From DATARH01 sp963712835 (GTDB lineage: Bacteria; Pseudomonadota; Alphaproteobacteria; ATCC43930; CGMCC-115725), in assembly GCA_963712835.1 (NCBI GenBank), contig CAVQJJ010000006.1, forward strand, positions 434,001 through 498,000: a stretch of DNA of 64,000 nt, given 5' to 3'. Below, one piece after another: positions 51,657 to 62,521 of the stretch (its first letter is position 1; every line of letters starts with the position of its first letter). The translations under genes and the position numbers were made by a program. Under the pieces are notes generated by a model. That model saw only the letters and a list, made by a program, of their open reading frames with translations. It made no database searches and was not told where the DNA came from.

Positions 51657-53216
51657 CGGGCAAGCTGAACCTGGATCCGGCGCTGGTGGCGCAGGCCCGC
51701 GAGCTGGCCCGGCTCGCCGGGCAGCCGGTCATCGAGCTGGCCCGGACGCACACCACGGTCTCGGTGGAGCGGGCCGTGCTGCGGCTGGCCGGGCTGGACG
51801 GCGCGGACTCCGACGGGATGCCGTGGGTGAACCGGCTCGCCGACGCGGTCCGCGAGTCGGCCGGGCTCGAGCACGGGGTCGCGCTGCCGGTCTGGGACGC
51901 GATGCTGACCGGCGGCTACCCGGACCTGCGCACGCTGGCCGATCGACGCGGCCGCGGGCCTGGTCAAGTTCCGTCTCCCCGCGGGGCACGAGGCGGAGGC
52001 GGCCCGGGATGCCGCGGCTCGTTCGGTCAAAAATGGCATTTCCCGGATCGACGCCCAGCGGCGCGGAGCGGGACCGGATGCTTGCCGCTACCTCCGACCC
52101 GCCGATGCCGTGGATCTACCTGATCGTCGCCACCGGGGACATCTACGAGGACATCCCGCAGGCGCAGGCGGCGGCGCGGGAGGGCGCGGACATCATCGCG
52201 GTGATCCGGTCCACCGGGCAGTCGCTGCTGGACTACGTGCCCGAGGGCGCGACCAGGGAAGGGTACGCCGGGCACGTACGCCACCCAGGAGAACTTCCGG
52301 CTGATGCGGGCCGCGCTGGACGACGTATCGCGCGAGCTCGGGCGCTACGTCCGGCTGACCAACTACGCCTCCGGGCTGTGCATGCCGGAGATCGCCGCGC
52401 TGGCCGGGCTCGAGCGGCTGGACATGATGCTGAACGACTGCATGTACGGCATCATCTTCCGCGACATCAACCCGGTGCGGACGTTCATCGACCAGCGGTT
52501 CTCCCGGCAGGTGCACGCCCGGGCGGGCATCGTCATCAACACCGGCGAGGACAACTACCTGACCACCGCGGACGCGGTGGACGCGGCGCACACGGTGGTG
52601 GTCTCGCAGCTGCTGAACGAGTACTTCGGCCGCGAGGCCGGGCTGGCCGACGCCCAGCTCGGGCTGGGCCACGCGTTCGAGATCAACCCCGAGGTGCCCG
52701 ACTCGTTCCTGCTCGAGCTGGCGCACGCCCAGCTGATCAGGGAGCTGTTCCCCGATGCGCCGCTGAAGTACATGCCGCCGACCAAGCACATGACCGGCAA
52801 CGTGTTCGCCGGCTACCTGCTGGACGCGTTCTTCAACCTGTGCGGGGTGATGACCGACCAGTCGATCCTGCTCATCGGCATGATGACCGAGGGCATCCAC
52901 ACCCCGTTCCTGTCCGACCGCGACCTGGCCCTGGAGAACGTCCGGTACGTGCGGCACGCCGCCGGGCGGCTCGGCGCCTCGTTCCGGCCCGAGCCGGACG
53001 GGTTCGTCGCCCGGCGGGCCCGGCAGGTGCTCGGCGAGTCCGTCGACCTGCTGCGCAAGATCGGCGCGCAGGGGCTGCTGACCGCGATCGCCGAGGGGAC
53101 GTTCGGGGTGACCAGGCGGCCGGCCGACGGCGGCCGCGGCCTGGACGGAGTGGTGGAGCGCGGCCGACGGCTACTACAACCCGGCGTCTCGAGATGCTGG
53201 AGGCGACACCAGATGA
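51653..53216 (+). pseudogene. kamD: Lysine 5,6-aminomutase alpha subunit, broken by frameshifts
   Basis: The frame of 51653 gives 'MTGKLNLDPALVAQARELA' up to 'GGYPDLRTLA'. Another frame gives 'GLVKFRLPAGHEAEAARD' and then 'MPWIYLIVATGDIYEDIPQA'; from about 52275 a long intact stretch runs to about 53150 with 'LTNYASGLCMPEIAALAG', 'NTGEDNYLTTADAVDAAHTV' and 'YMPPTKHMTGNVFAGYLLDA'. Together they cover the usual 515 or so residues of the TIM-barrel alpha subunit. The enzyme migrates the epsilon-amino group of D-lysine or beta-lysine using adenosylcobalamin and PLP. About four shifts are needed. The stop overlaps the kamE ATG. Confidence 0.85.
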
Positions 53217-54004
53217 GCCTGAGCGGGATGATCGTGCGGCCGTACGGCGACACCACCGGGGACGGGCGGGTGCAGGTGTCGTTCACGCTGCCCGTGCCGT
53301 TCGGCGACGAGGCGGAGCGGGCCCGGGCCGAGGGCGCCGCGCTGCAGCTCGCGGCCAAGATGGGCCTGGACCCGGCGATGGTCGTGCACGCCAAGGGGAT
53401 GGGGCCCGACTTCACGTTCTTCATCGTCTACGGGCGGGTCAGCCACCTGGTCGACCTGTCGGCGGTGACCGTGGCCGAGCGGGAGTTCCCGGTGCTGCCG
53501 GCCGCCGAGGTGAACCTGCGGATCCGTTCGGCGCTGGGCCGCAAGCTGGTCGTGGTGGGCGCGTGCATCGGCACCGACGCGCACACGGTCGGCATCGACG
53601 CGATCCTCAACGTCAAGGGGCACGCGGGGGAGAAGGGCCTGGAGTACTACCGGGAGATCCGGGTGGTGAACATGGGCTCCCAGGTCGGCGGTGGCGGACC
53701 TGGTGGCCCGGGCCGCGGCCGAGCACGCCGACGCGGTGCTGGTCAGCCAGGTCGTCACCCAGCGCGACGCGCACCTGTCGCAACACCCGGGAGATGTCGG
53801 CGGCGTTCCACGCCGGCGTTCGGCCCGGCAGCGCGCCGCTGCTGGTGGTGGGCGGCCCGCGGTTCGACCCGAGCGCGGCCGCACGACCTCGGCGTGGACA
53901 AGATCTTCGGCCGCGGCACCACGCCGAGCGAGGTGGCCAGCTACCTGGTGCACGCGCTGGCCCCGCGGGACCGGGAGCGTCCCGGAAGGCGGAGCGCGGC
54001 ATGA
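53213..54004 (+). pseudogene. kamE: Lysine 5,6-aminomutase beta subunit, frameshifted near its end
   Basis: The first 160 or so residues are intact from 'MSLSGMIVRPYGDTTGDG'. The cobalamin motif 'GTDAHTVGIDAILNVKG' has the cobalt-ligand His at 124 and a Lys at 135. The spacing of 11 equals that of His133 and Lys144 (the PLP lysine) in the Clostridium sticklandii enzyme. After about 53,690 the frame shifts three times: 'ADLVARAAAEHADAVLVSQV', then 'NTREMSAAFHAGVRPGSAPL', then 'HDLGVDKIFGRGTTPSEVAS'. All are B12-domain sequence. Extra single bases explain the shifts. The stop (54002-54004) overlaps the kal ATG. Confidence 0.87.
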
Positions 54005-54394
54005 GCGGCTCACGTCGGCCTGACCGTGACGCAGCGCCGGTACGTGACGTACGGGGACGCCCACTACGGCGGGAACCTGGTGGACGGCGCGTACGTGCTG
54101 GGGCTGTTCGGCGACGTGGCGACCGAGGTGTGCATCCGGACGGACGGCGACGAGGGGCTGTTCGCGTCCTACTCCGACGTGCAGTTCCGCGCGCCGGTGC
54201 TGGCCGGTGACATCATCGAGGCGACGGCCACGGTCACCGCGGTCGGGCGGCGCAGCAGGCAGCTCGCCTTCGAGGCGCGGGTGGTCTGCCGGGCCGACCC
54301 GGCGCGCGGCGAGTCGGCCGCCTCGGTGCTCGGCGAGCCGATCGTCGTCGTCACCGCCACCGGGACCGTGGTGGTGCCCCCGTCAGCCGGATAG
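54001..54394 (+). CDS. kal: 3-Aminobutyryl-CoA ammonia-lyase, hot-dog fold (frameshift at the start)
   Basis: The intact frame, readable from a GTG at 54026, gives 'RRYVTYGDAHYGGNLVDGAY', 'FGDVATEVCIRTDGDEGLFA' and 'YSDVQFRAPVLAGDIIEATA', the hot-dog core of Kal, which removes ammonia from 3-aminobutyryl-CoA late in lysine fermentation. The native start is probably the ATG at 54001 overlapping the kamE stop (ATGA); it is in another frame, and one small indel within the first 25 bases would join them (MSGS, then HVGLTVTQRR). The usual length is about 125-130 residues. It ends the kdd-kamD-kamE-kal unit; kce and kamA are not in the window. Confidence 0.82.
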
Positions 54395-54483
54395 CACCGG
54401 CTGCCAAATAGGCGGCGATGCCAGCCCTTCAGCGAACACGAATATCACGTTACGATATTTATGCTCAGAAGGTGGTGGCGATC

Positions 54484-54900
54484 ATGCAGCGGTACAAATT
54501 CCAGGCCCTGGTGACGCCCAACGCGGACGACGACGGCGACGCCCGCGCGAAGCTCAGCTCCGGGTCGCATCGGATGGTGCTGCGCGCCGTGAACAGCGAG
54601 ACCCACCGCAGTCAGGTCTTCAGCGCCCTGGTCGACGGAGAGGATGACGGGCCGTTCCGGGCCGGAAGCCCCCAGATCATGGTCACGCTGCGGGTCGTCG
54701 GTGACGACGTTGCCGATTACCTTGAAATCGGCAGCCAATTTCAGCTTCTCTGGCTGGGAGCGATTAGTCGGGCGGGGTGGTTCGTGACTCGTCGTCTTTA
54801 TCCTTCAGGTTTCCGAGAGCGGGATCTTGTAACGGTTCGATCGCTGATGATGGCGATCACGCGGCGACCCACAGTCGAAGCTGCGGATCGAACGCGCTGA
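54484..54900 (+). CDS. Hypothetical actinobacterial protein, EF-Tu-like beta-barrel possible
   Basis: This protein of about 138 residues starts at an ATG with an aaggtgg ribosome site ('MQRYKFQALVTPNADDDG'). The pattern 'HRMVLRAVNS' then 'PFRAGSPQIMVTLRVVGDDV' then 'YLEIGSQFQLLWLGAISRAG' and 'FVTRRLYPSG' resembles small actinobacterial proteins with an elongation-factor-like beta-barrel, but I cannot name a function. The part after about residue 105 may be out of its native frame, as the region has many indels. Confidence 0.5.
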   Translation: MQRYKFQALVTPNADDDGDARAKLSSGSHRMVLRAVNSETHRSQVFSALVDGEDDGPFRAGSPQIMVTLRVVGDDVADYLEIGSQFQLLWLGAISRAGWFVTRRLYPSGFRERDLVTVRSLMMAITRRPTVEAADRTR

Positions 54901-55249
54901 AAGCGCGCCGGGGTGCGTCGTCGCGGAGGCGCTGCGCGACGCCGCCGGGACGCGGCCGACGATCCCTTCGCAGGTGTGACTGGTCGTTCATCCCCTCGGA
55001 GCCGAGCGGCCGATCGACGGCGCCGCGCTCCGCCCCGGGGAACCGAACCTCGCGTTCAGTTCGAGCGATCAGCCCGTAGCAGGCCGGGAGCCCAAGGAAT
55101 ACTGCGGTCCTCAGCCGGGCGGCGAGCGCGCTCAGCCTGGCTTTGGTCACGGCCCGCCAGGACCGGGTGCACCCCGCTGGCGACCATCGCCGCGCGGTCA
55201 GCGCACCCATATAGCCCGTGGCCCCGTATAGCACGATCCGGCCCGGCAT
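54857..55249 (-). pseudogene. Remnant of a saccharopine-dehydrogenase-like oxidoreductase
   Basis: The first residues 'MPGRIVLYGATGYMGALTAR' are the NAD(P)-binding loop (G-A-T-G-Y-x-G) of saccharopine-dehydrogenase-like or trans-acting enoyl reductases, and 'ARLSALAARLRTAVFLGL' may continue it in a damaged way. The rest is Arg-rich and does not look like protein of this family, whose members are 350 or more residues long. The gene is truncated and frameshifted; a native frame could not be followed beyond about 60 residues. Confidence 0.45.
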
Positions 55250-55394
55250 GACATCAACCTACCCCTGGCGCAGGGGCTACCAGCAGGCCGTCTCGACCGG
55301 ACGCGGCGCGGTAGATTATCTGCACGAGATGGGTCGTGCCTGCGGTCACCACCCGGAGATCGCCCGGTGACCCGGAAAAGGCACAGGCCCTGAC

Positions 55395-55870
55395 ATGGCC
55401 GGGTCAGTACGCCGCAAGGATCGCATCATCTACCTGCTCGATAAGCGCGTGGTCAACCCGATCGTCCTGCTGCGTGGTACCTGGACTCGCCGCCCGGCGA
55501 CGCCCTGCTGGAGACGACCGGGCGGCGTACCGGGCAGCCCGCGTTGCACACCGGTGTGCGACATGGGCCTGGGTAATTGGCAGATACTCTTCCTTGGCGA
55601 GGCCGAGCGCGGGCACCGCCGACTGGGTCTGGAACATCGCAGCGAACCTGTGCGTCCGGGGTCAATTCCGTTAGCGGCTCCGGTGGTTCGGCTCGTGAAG
55701 CTCGTACGGTGCACATCCGCGACGACGACGCCCCGCGGCGAGCCGGGGCAGCGGCTCCTGGCCGAGGCCAACCTCGCGCGCCGCTCGTGCGCTACGCGCG
55801 GTCAGCCGGCGATGGACACCGAGCCCGCTGACGGTACGCATCGACCTGGATGCCCTGTTCGATCTCCCTC
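55395..55870 (+). pseudogene. Frameshifted DUF385 / deazaflavin-dependent nitroreductase family gene
   Basis: 'RKDRIIYLLDKRVVNPIVLL' is the usual N-terminal helix of actinobacterial Ddn-like proteins. Later pieces in other frames are 'TADWVWNIAANLCVRGQFR' (frame of 55336), which matches the conserved W-V-x-N-I-x-A-N-P motif, and 'VHIRDDDAPRRAGAA' (frame of 55577). The end 'MDTEP' plus 'LTVRIDLDALF' in a third frame matches the family C-terminus. At least four indels are needed. Confidence 0.6.
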
Positions 55871-55977
55871 ACCAGGGCCGCAGTCTCCGCCGGGGCGGCC
55901 CGACCCCCAGCAGCGCCTCGGGCGGAGGGGGCAGCGGCGCCCGGTTATCGGCTCGGCTGTTCCTCGGCGGTAGCGGG

Positions 55978-56454
55978 TCATCGGACCGAGCACGCCGGGC
56001 ACCACGGCGAAGGGGCCATGCCGAGCCGCTCGACGACCGCGACCGAGGCGGCGTTACCCTCGTCGACCTCGGCCAGCACCTCGGGCAGGCCGAGCGGGCC
56101 GAGGGCATGCTCCACCACCGCGCGGGCGGCCTCGGTGGCATACCCCTTGCCCCACGAGCCGGGTGCCAGGCTGTAGAAGATCTCCAGGCCGGAGTCCTCC
56201 AGCGGCCGCAGCCCGGCCGTGCCGACTAGCGCGGTCCCGTGTTCCTCCCGAATCAGCCAGATGCCGTATCCGGCCGCGGCGAAATCCCGGGTGCTGTCCT
56301 CGATGGTTTCGGCGACCTCGGCCGCGGACAGCGCCGCGCCGTCGAACAGGAACCGCCGCACATCCGGGAGGGCCCAGTGGGTCAGCAGCACGGCATGGTC
56401 GTGCGCCGTCACCGGGCGCAGAACCAGGCGTTCCGTGGTCAGGACGTGATCCAC
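55978..56454 (-). CDS. GNAT acetyltransferase (RimJ/RimL-like), probable frameshift at its end
   Basis: The core reads 'LTTERLVLRPVTAHDHAVLL', 'YGIWLIREEHGTALVGTAGL', 'IFYSLAPGSWGKGYATEAAR' (the acetyl-CoA loop) and 'VDEGNAASVAVVERLGMAP', a complete GNAT_3 domain. The given stop leaves a short tail 'SPWCPACSVR'. One inserted base near 56,000 would instead continue 'FAVVPGVLGPMTRYRRGTAE', which looks more like the native end. The GTG at 56454 is the likely start, though the frame is open to 56556. The substrate is unknown. Confidence 0.75.
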   Translation of the reverse strand: MDHVLTTERLVLRPVTAHDHAVLLTHWALPDVRRFLFDGAALSAAEVAETIEDSTRDFAAAGYGIWLIREEHGTALVGTAGLRPLEDSGLEIFYSLAPGSWGKGYATEAARAVVEHALGPLGLPEVLAEVDEGNAASVAVVERLGMAPSPWCPACSVR

Positions 56455-56649
56455 GTTGGCCAGACTACCGACCCGGTCACCACGGGCCGCCGTCGCTTCC
56501 GCCTGACGATCATCGTCAGGTAGTTCGTTCACCCCATGGCCCGCGGATAGGCTCAAGGGCTACCATAGCTCTGCGTCGTAGCTCCATAATCGGGCATTTC
56601 ATATACCAGTTCGGGAGGCAAGGCCATGGTGGTTGGCGTTCGTCGGCGT

Positions 56650-57090
56650 ATGCCCAGGCGTCGCAGTGGACACACCACCACCGTCACCATCGGCGCCGAG
56701 CGGTTCTACCTCACCGCCAACCAGCGTGACGACGGCATGCCTCGGCGAGGTCTTCATCCACTGGGGCAAGCACGGCACCAGCGCCGCCGGCCTGACTGGC
56801 AGCTATGCGGTGGCCCTGTCCCTGGGCTTGCAACACCAGGTGCCGCTGTCGACCTCATCCGCCCCGGGCTTGACCTGATCTTCGTGCCCAACGGGCACAC
56901 CGACGACCCGGAGATCCCCAGGGTGCGGTCCGCGGTCGACTACATCGCCCGCCGCCTGGCCATCGACTGGCTGCCCTACCCCGAGCGCGCCGCGCTCGGC
57001 GTCTACACGCTTACCGAACGCGTCCACCGAGCGAGCACCTGGATCGAGGCCCACGAGCCTTATGCGGGGTGCTCAGCCCGCCAGGAATGA
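56650..57090 (+). pseudogene. TSCPD-domain protein (B12-dependent ribonucleotide reductase C-terminal type), frameshifted
   Basis: 'GHTTTVTIGAERFYLTANQR' leads, then in the second frame 'CLGEVFIHWGKHGTSAAGLT' and 'SYAVALSLGLQHQVPL', then back in the first frame 'DLIRPGLDLIFVPNGHTDDP' and 'VRSAVDYIARRLAIDWLPY'. This is the domain that closes adenosylcobalamin-dependent class II ribonucleotide reductases, here as a stand-alone protein of about 140 residues. Two indels (near 56,740 and 56,850) break it. Stand-alone TSCPD proteins are known but poorly understood. Confidence 0.65.
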
Positions 57091-57189
57091 CGGCCCTAGC
57101 GGGACGACCGTGCCAGCAGCCCGGCGATCATCACCGCGACGAGCTCGCGGATGGTAGCGGTGAAGTCCAGGCGCGACCGGGTGGGCGAT

Positions 57190-58071
57190 CTAGCGGATCT
57201 CGGCGGCCAGGCCGGCCAACTTGCTCTCCGGGACGTCGGCGGTGGTGAAGTAGACCAGCATCTGCTCGGGGTGGTCGGCCACCTGCAGTACCGCGTGCTG
57301 GAAGGCCACATCGCCGAGGGCCGGGTGGTGCAGGTGCTTGGTCCCGCCGCCGACCGGTGCCACCTCGTACCGCGGCCACCAGCTGCGGACCTCCGGGCTG
57401 GCCTGGTGCAACCGCTCGATCAGGTCGGTGAAGTCCGGGTCGTCTAGCCTCCGGGCCGCGGCCGCGCGGAACCGGGCTAGCATGTCGGACGCCTCCTGCT
57501 CCCAGTCCACGTAGACCTTCCGCGCCGCCGGGTCGGTGAACATCCACCAGACCATGTTGCGGTCACCGGGTGCACGGGCGGGCCAGTCGGCGAACAACGC
57601 CCGGGCGGCCCGGTTCGCCGCCAGCACATCCCACCGCCTGCCTTTTAGGTATGCCGGGAAGGGGTCGAGCCGGTCGACCATCACACCGACTACTGGCACC
57701 ACCGTCTCGGCCTGCGCCTGGTCATCGGCCGCGGGGGTGATCCCGGCCAGCTGAAATAGGTGGGCGCGCTCGGCCGAACTCAGCCGCAGGGCCCCGGCCA
57801 GGGCGGCCACCACCTGCCGGGACGGCCGGACGTCGCGGCCCTGCTCGAGGAACGTGTAATAGGTCGTGGACACGCCAGCCAGCTGGGCCACCTCTTCGCG
57901 CCGCAGCCCGGTGGTGCGTCGACGGCTGCCTGCGGGCAGGCCCACGTCGGCTGGGGTCAGGCGATCGCGCCGGGTCCGGAGCAGGTCGGCGAGGTCGTTG
58001 CGCGAAGCTGGCGGCCTGGAGCTAGCCACTCGGCTCCGGGAATCTGAGCCATCCGGTCCGTTCGGGATCAT
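57190..58071 (-). CDS. MmyB-type helix-turn-helix transcriptional regulator
   Basis: This 293-residue protein has an N-terminal XRE-type helix-turn-helix ('TTGLRREEVAQLAGVSTTYY', 'FLEQGRDVRPSRQVVAALAG') and a C-terminal MmyB ligand-binding PAS-like domain ('DPFPAYLKGRRWDVLAANRA', 'NMVWWMFTDPAARKVYVDWE', 'SWWPRYEVAPVGGGTKHLHH'). Such regulators are common in actinobacteria and often control adjacent divergent oxidoreductase genes. It is intact, unlike the genes to its left, and faces the PaoABC-like operon across a short gap containing a repeated palindrome. Confidence 0.9.
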   Translation of the reverse strand: MIPNGPDGSDSRSRVASSRPPASRNDLADLLRTRRDRLTPADVGLPAGSRRRTTGLRREEVAQLAGVSTTYYTFLEQGRDVRPSRQVVAALAGALRLSSAERAHLFQLAGITPAADDQAQAETVVPVVGVMVDRLDPFPAYLKGRRWDVLAANRAARALFADWPARAPGDRNMVWWMFTDPAARKVYVDWEQEASDMLARFRAAAARRLDDPDFTDLIERLHQASPEVRSWWPRYEVAPVGGGTKHLHHPALGDVAFQHAVLQVADHPEQMLVYFTTADVPESKLAGLAAEIR

Positions 58072-58082
58072 GGTACTGAATT

Positions 58083-58112
58083 TACTAGTAAAAACGTGAC
58101 CAGAATACTAGT
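58083..58112. promoter_or_regulatory. Repeated TACTAGTA palindrome between regulator and hydroxylase operon
   Basis: TACTAGTA (58083-58090) and TACTAGT (58106-58112) are spaced 23 bases apart, about two helical turns, in the 93-base region between the divergent regulator and the molybdenum-hydroxylase gene. The surrounding DNA is AT-rich in an otherwise GC-rich genome. This is a good candidate operator for the MmyB-type regulator. Confidence 0.55.
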
Positions 58113-58164
58113 TTACGGACGTGGCATGATGGCCTGCGTGACGATAGCGGACCAGACCTCCAGC

Positions 58165-59699
<1,535 letters not shown>

Positions 59700-59703
<4 letters not shown>

Positions 59704-61766
59704 AGGGGCGGGTGGACGGGCCGGACAAGGTCACGGGCCGGGCCAGGTACGCCTTCGAGCACCCGGTGGACGGGGCCGCCTACGTGTGGGCCGTGTCCTC
59801 GGTCATCGCTAAGGGGCTGATTCGCTCGGTCGACGCGTCGGCCGCCTTGGCGTTGCCGGGCGTGCTCGCCGTGATTACCCCGGACAACGCGCCGCGACTA
59901 CCCGGAAGCGGCGATCCGGAGCTCGCCCTGTTCCAGTCCCGGGCTGTCGCTTACCGCGGGCAGTTCGTGGCCGCGGTGGTGGCGGACACGCTCGAGACGG
60001 CGAGGGAGGCGGCCGGCCAGGTCAGAATCGAGTACCAGCAGGCGGCACACGACGTGACGCTTACCCAAAGCCACCCGGGACTGTACAAGCCGGACTACGT
60101 CAACCCGCGCTCCGAGACCGATACCGCGGTTGGCGACTTCGACGGCGCGTTCGCTGCCGCCGCAGTCCGCGTCGACGCGACCTACCGAACTCCCGCCGAG
60201 CACAACAACCCGATGGAGCCGCACGCCAGCATCGCGGCGTGGCAGGGGGACACACTGACCTTGTACGACGCGACCCAAGGTCCCTCACGGGCGGCCGGCC
60301 AGATCGCCGCCGTGTTCGGGCTCGAGCCCAGCGGCGTGCGGGTGATCGCCGAGCACGTCGGCGGCGGGTTCGGGGCCAAGGGCATGCCGCGGGCCAACGT
60401 GGTCCTCGCGGCGATGGCCGCGCGGGTGATCGGGCGGCCGGTCAAGTGTGCGGTTACCAGGCCGCAGATGTTCGCGGTGACCGGCCACCGGGCCCCGTCG
60501 ATCCAGCGGGTGCGGCTGGGCGCCGGCCCGGACGGCAGGCTCGTGGCGCTGTGCCATGACGTCTTCGATCAGACCTCCACGCTCAAGGAGTTCACCGAGC
60601 AGTCGGCGGTGGCCACCAGGCACATGTACGCCGCGCCGCACCGGCGCACCACCCACCGTGTGGTCCGGCTTGACGTGCCCACTCCGTCCTGGATGCGAGC
60701 GCCAGGTGAGTGCCCGGGGATGTTCGCTCTGGAATCGGCCATGGACGAGCTGGCCGAGGCCTGCGGCATCGACCCGGTGGACTTGCGGATACTGAATGAG
60801 CCCGCCGTGCATCCCGAGACCGGCCGGCCGTTCTCCAGCCGCAACCTGGTGTCCTGCTTGCGCGAGGGCGCCGCGCGGTTCGGCTGGGCTGGCCGTGATC
60901 CGGCGCCCGGCGTACGGCGCCACGGAGCCGGATCCCGATGGCTCACCGGGACGGGCGTGGCGGCCTCGACCTACCCGGCCCGGGCGATGGCCTCACAGGC
61001 GCGCGTGAGCGTATCTCGTTTCGGCCGGTACCAGGTATCGATCGCGGCGGTGGACATCGGGACCGGGGCGCGCACCGCCCTGCTGGCGGTCGCGGCCGAG
61101 GCCCTCGGCGTGCCCGAGGCGGCTATCGACCTGTCTATCGGCGACAGCGCGCTGCCGCCCGCGATGATCGCCGGCGGCTCGATGGGTACAGCGTCGTGGA
61201 GCTGGGCTGTGGTAAAGGCCTGCCGGTCGCTGCGCGAGCAGGTCCGGGCCCGCGACGGGGCCGTGCCGCCGGGCGGGCTCACCGCGCAGGCTGGCATCGC
61301 CGCGGACATCGATGCGCTGCCCGACCACGCCAGGTACTCCTTTGGCGCCCAGTTCGCCGAGGTGCGTGTCGACGCCGACACCGGCGAGGTCCGGGTCCCG
61401 CGCCTGCTCGGCGTGTTCGCGGCCGGGCGCATCGTCAGCCCGGATCAGGCCCGGTCCCAGTTCATCGGCGGGATGATCATGGGCCTGTCCATGGCGCTGC
61501 ACGAAGAGAGCGCGATGGACCCGGAGTTCGGCGACTACCCCAATCACGACCTGGCCGGATACCACATCGCGGCGCACGCCGATGTGCAAGACATCGAGGC
61601 GGTGTGGATCGACGAGGACGAGCCGGAACTCGGGCCGATCGGTGCCAAGGGGATCGGCGAGGTCGGCATCGTGGGCACCGCCGCCGCGATCGCCAATGCG
61701 GTGTACCAAGCCACCGGAAGGCGGGTCCGCGACTTGCCCATCCGGCTGGACAAGCTGCTCAGCTAG
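59700..61766 (+). CDS. Molybdopterin-binding subunit of an aldehyde-oxidase-type hydroxylase (PaoC-like)
   Basis: This 688-residue xanthine-dehydrogenase-family subunit starts 'MKGRVDGPDKVTGRARYAFE'. Later motifs are 'TYRTPAEHNNPMEPHASIAA', 'VIAEHVGGGFGAKGMPRANV' (pterin loop), 'MRAPGECPGMFALESAMDEL' and the catalytic-Glu region 'GPIGAKGIGEVGIVGTAAAI' near the end. It should bind the molybdopterin cytosine dinucleotide cofactor and oxidise an aldehyde or heterocycle in the cytoplasm. No PaoD-like chaperone is seen. The ATG overlaps the stop of the FeS-FAD gene by four bases (ATGA). Confidence 0.92.
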
Positions 61767-61863
61767 GTCAGCTCCGGTCGCAGCGCGGTGACCTGCTGGG
61801 CGAGCCCTGCATGAGCCCAAGGTCGACACGTTTCAGCCGCAGTAGGACCGCCGGCAAACCCCG

Positions 61864-62286
61864 TTAACTCGCTGCGCTGCGCTGCTGGGGCGGTCGGCTG
61901 ATCCTGGCGGCGAACAGGTCACGGAGGCTGACCACGCCGTGGACGCGCCGCCCTTCCACGATGGGCAGGTGGCGGAAGCCGTTCAGGAGCATGATCTGGG
62001 CGGCGTCCTCGACCGGCGTGTCCGGGCCCGCTGACTGGGGGTCCTTGGTCATCCAGGCCGACACCGGCATCGTGGTGAGGTCTGACCCTGATGCCGCGGC
62101 CTTGAGCACGTCGCGCTCGGTGAGGATGCCGGACAGGAAGGGGCCCTGCATGACCAGGGCCGAGCCTACTTTCTCGCGCACCATCGCGGCGGCGGCCTCG
62201 GCTACCGGACTGTCCGGGCTGGTCGATACCATCCGCGCGTGCATCAGGTCGCCGACCGTGAACGGCCGGCGGCGGTGCTCAGCCAC
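61864..62286 (-). CDS. CBS-domain protein
   Basis: This 140-residue protein consists of two CBS motifs: 'TVGDLMHARMVSTSPDSPVA' with 'GSALVMQGPFLSGILTERDV', and 'VSAWMTKDPQSAGPDTPVED' with 'GFRHLPIVEGRRVHGVVSLR'. A pair of CBS motifs usually binds adenosine nucleotides and acts as an energy-sensing module. The start is a GTG at 62286 whose next codons include the TGA of the upstream small gene (the two overlap by eight bases). The frame is open further upstream, but those residues shadow that gene. Confidence 0.87.
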   Translation of the reverse strand: MAEHRRRPFTVGDLMHARMVSTSPDSPVAEAAAAMVREKVGSALVMQGPFLSGILTERDVLKAAASGSDLTTMPVSAWMTKDPQSAGPDTPVEDAAQIMLLNGFRHLPIVEGRRVHGVVSLRDLFAARISRPPQQRSAAS

Positions 62287-62521
62287 TTTCGCCGATTTCG
62301 AACAGCTCAGACTCGTCGTGCGGAGAGGACGGCCCGGCGAGCTCTTCGGACAGCAGCCGCCACAGCGAACCCGCCCACCCGGACAGCTGCGGCCACCGCA
62401 TCCAGAACAGCTGGAGGGTCGTCTCGTCAAACTGGGTGTGCGCCTGCTCAGGGGATACCGAGTGAGTGAAATCCTCGAGCTGGTGCATCAGGTCGAGGAA
62501 TCGGTCGGCGCTGCTATCCAT
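62279..62521 (-). CDS. Small protein of unknown function upstream of the CBS gene
   Basis: This 80-residue protein has no motif I recognise. It is mostly helical ('MDSSADRFLDLMHQLEDFTH', 'LQLFWMRWPQLSGWAGSLWR') with many Trp and acidic residues and ends 'SELFEIGESG'. Its stop overlaps the start of the CBS gene, so the two are likely to be made together. A ggaggtgattgg ribosome site lies upstream of the ATG. Confidence 0.6.
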   Translation of the reverse strand: MDSSADRFLDLMHQLEDFTHSVSPEQAHTQFDETTLQLFWMRWPQLSGWAGSLWRLLSEELAGPSSPHDESELFEIGESG

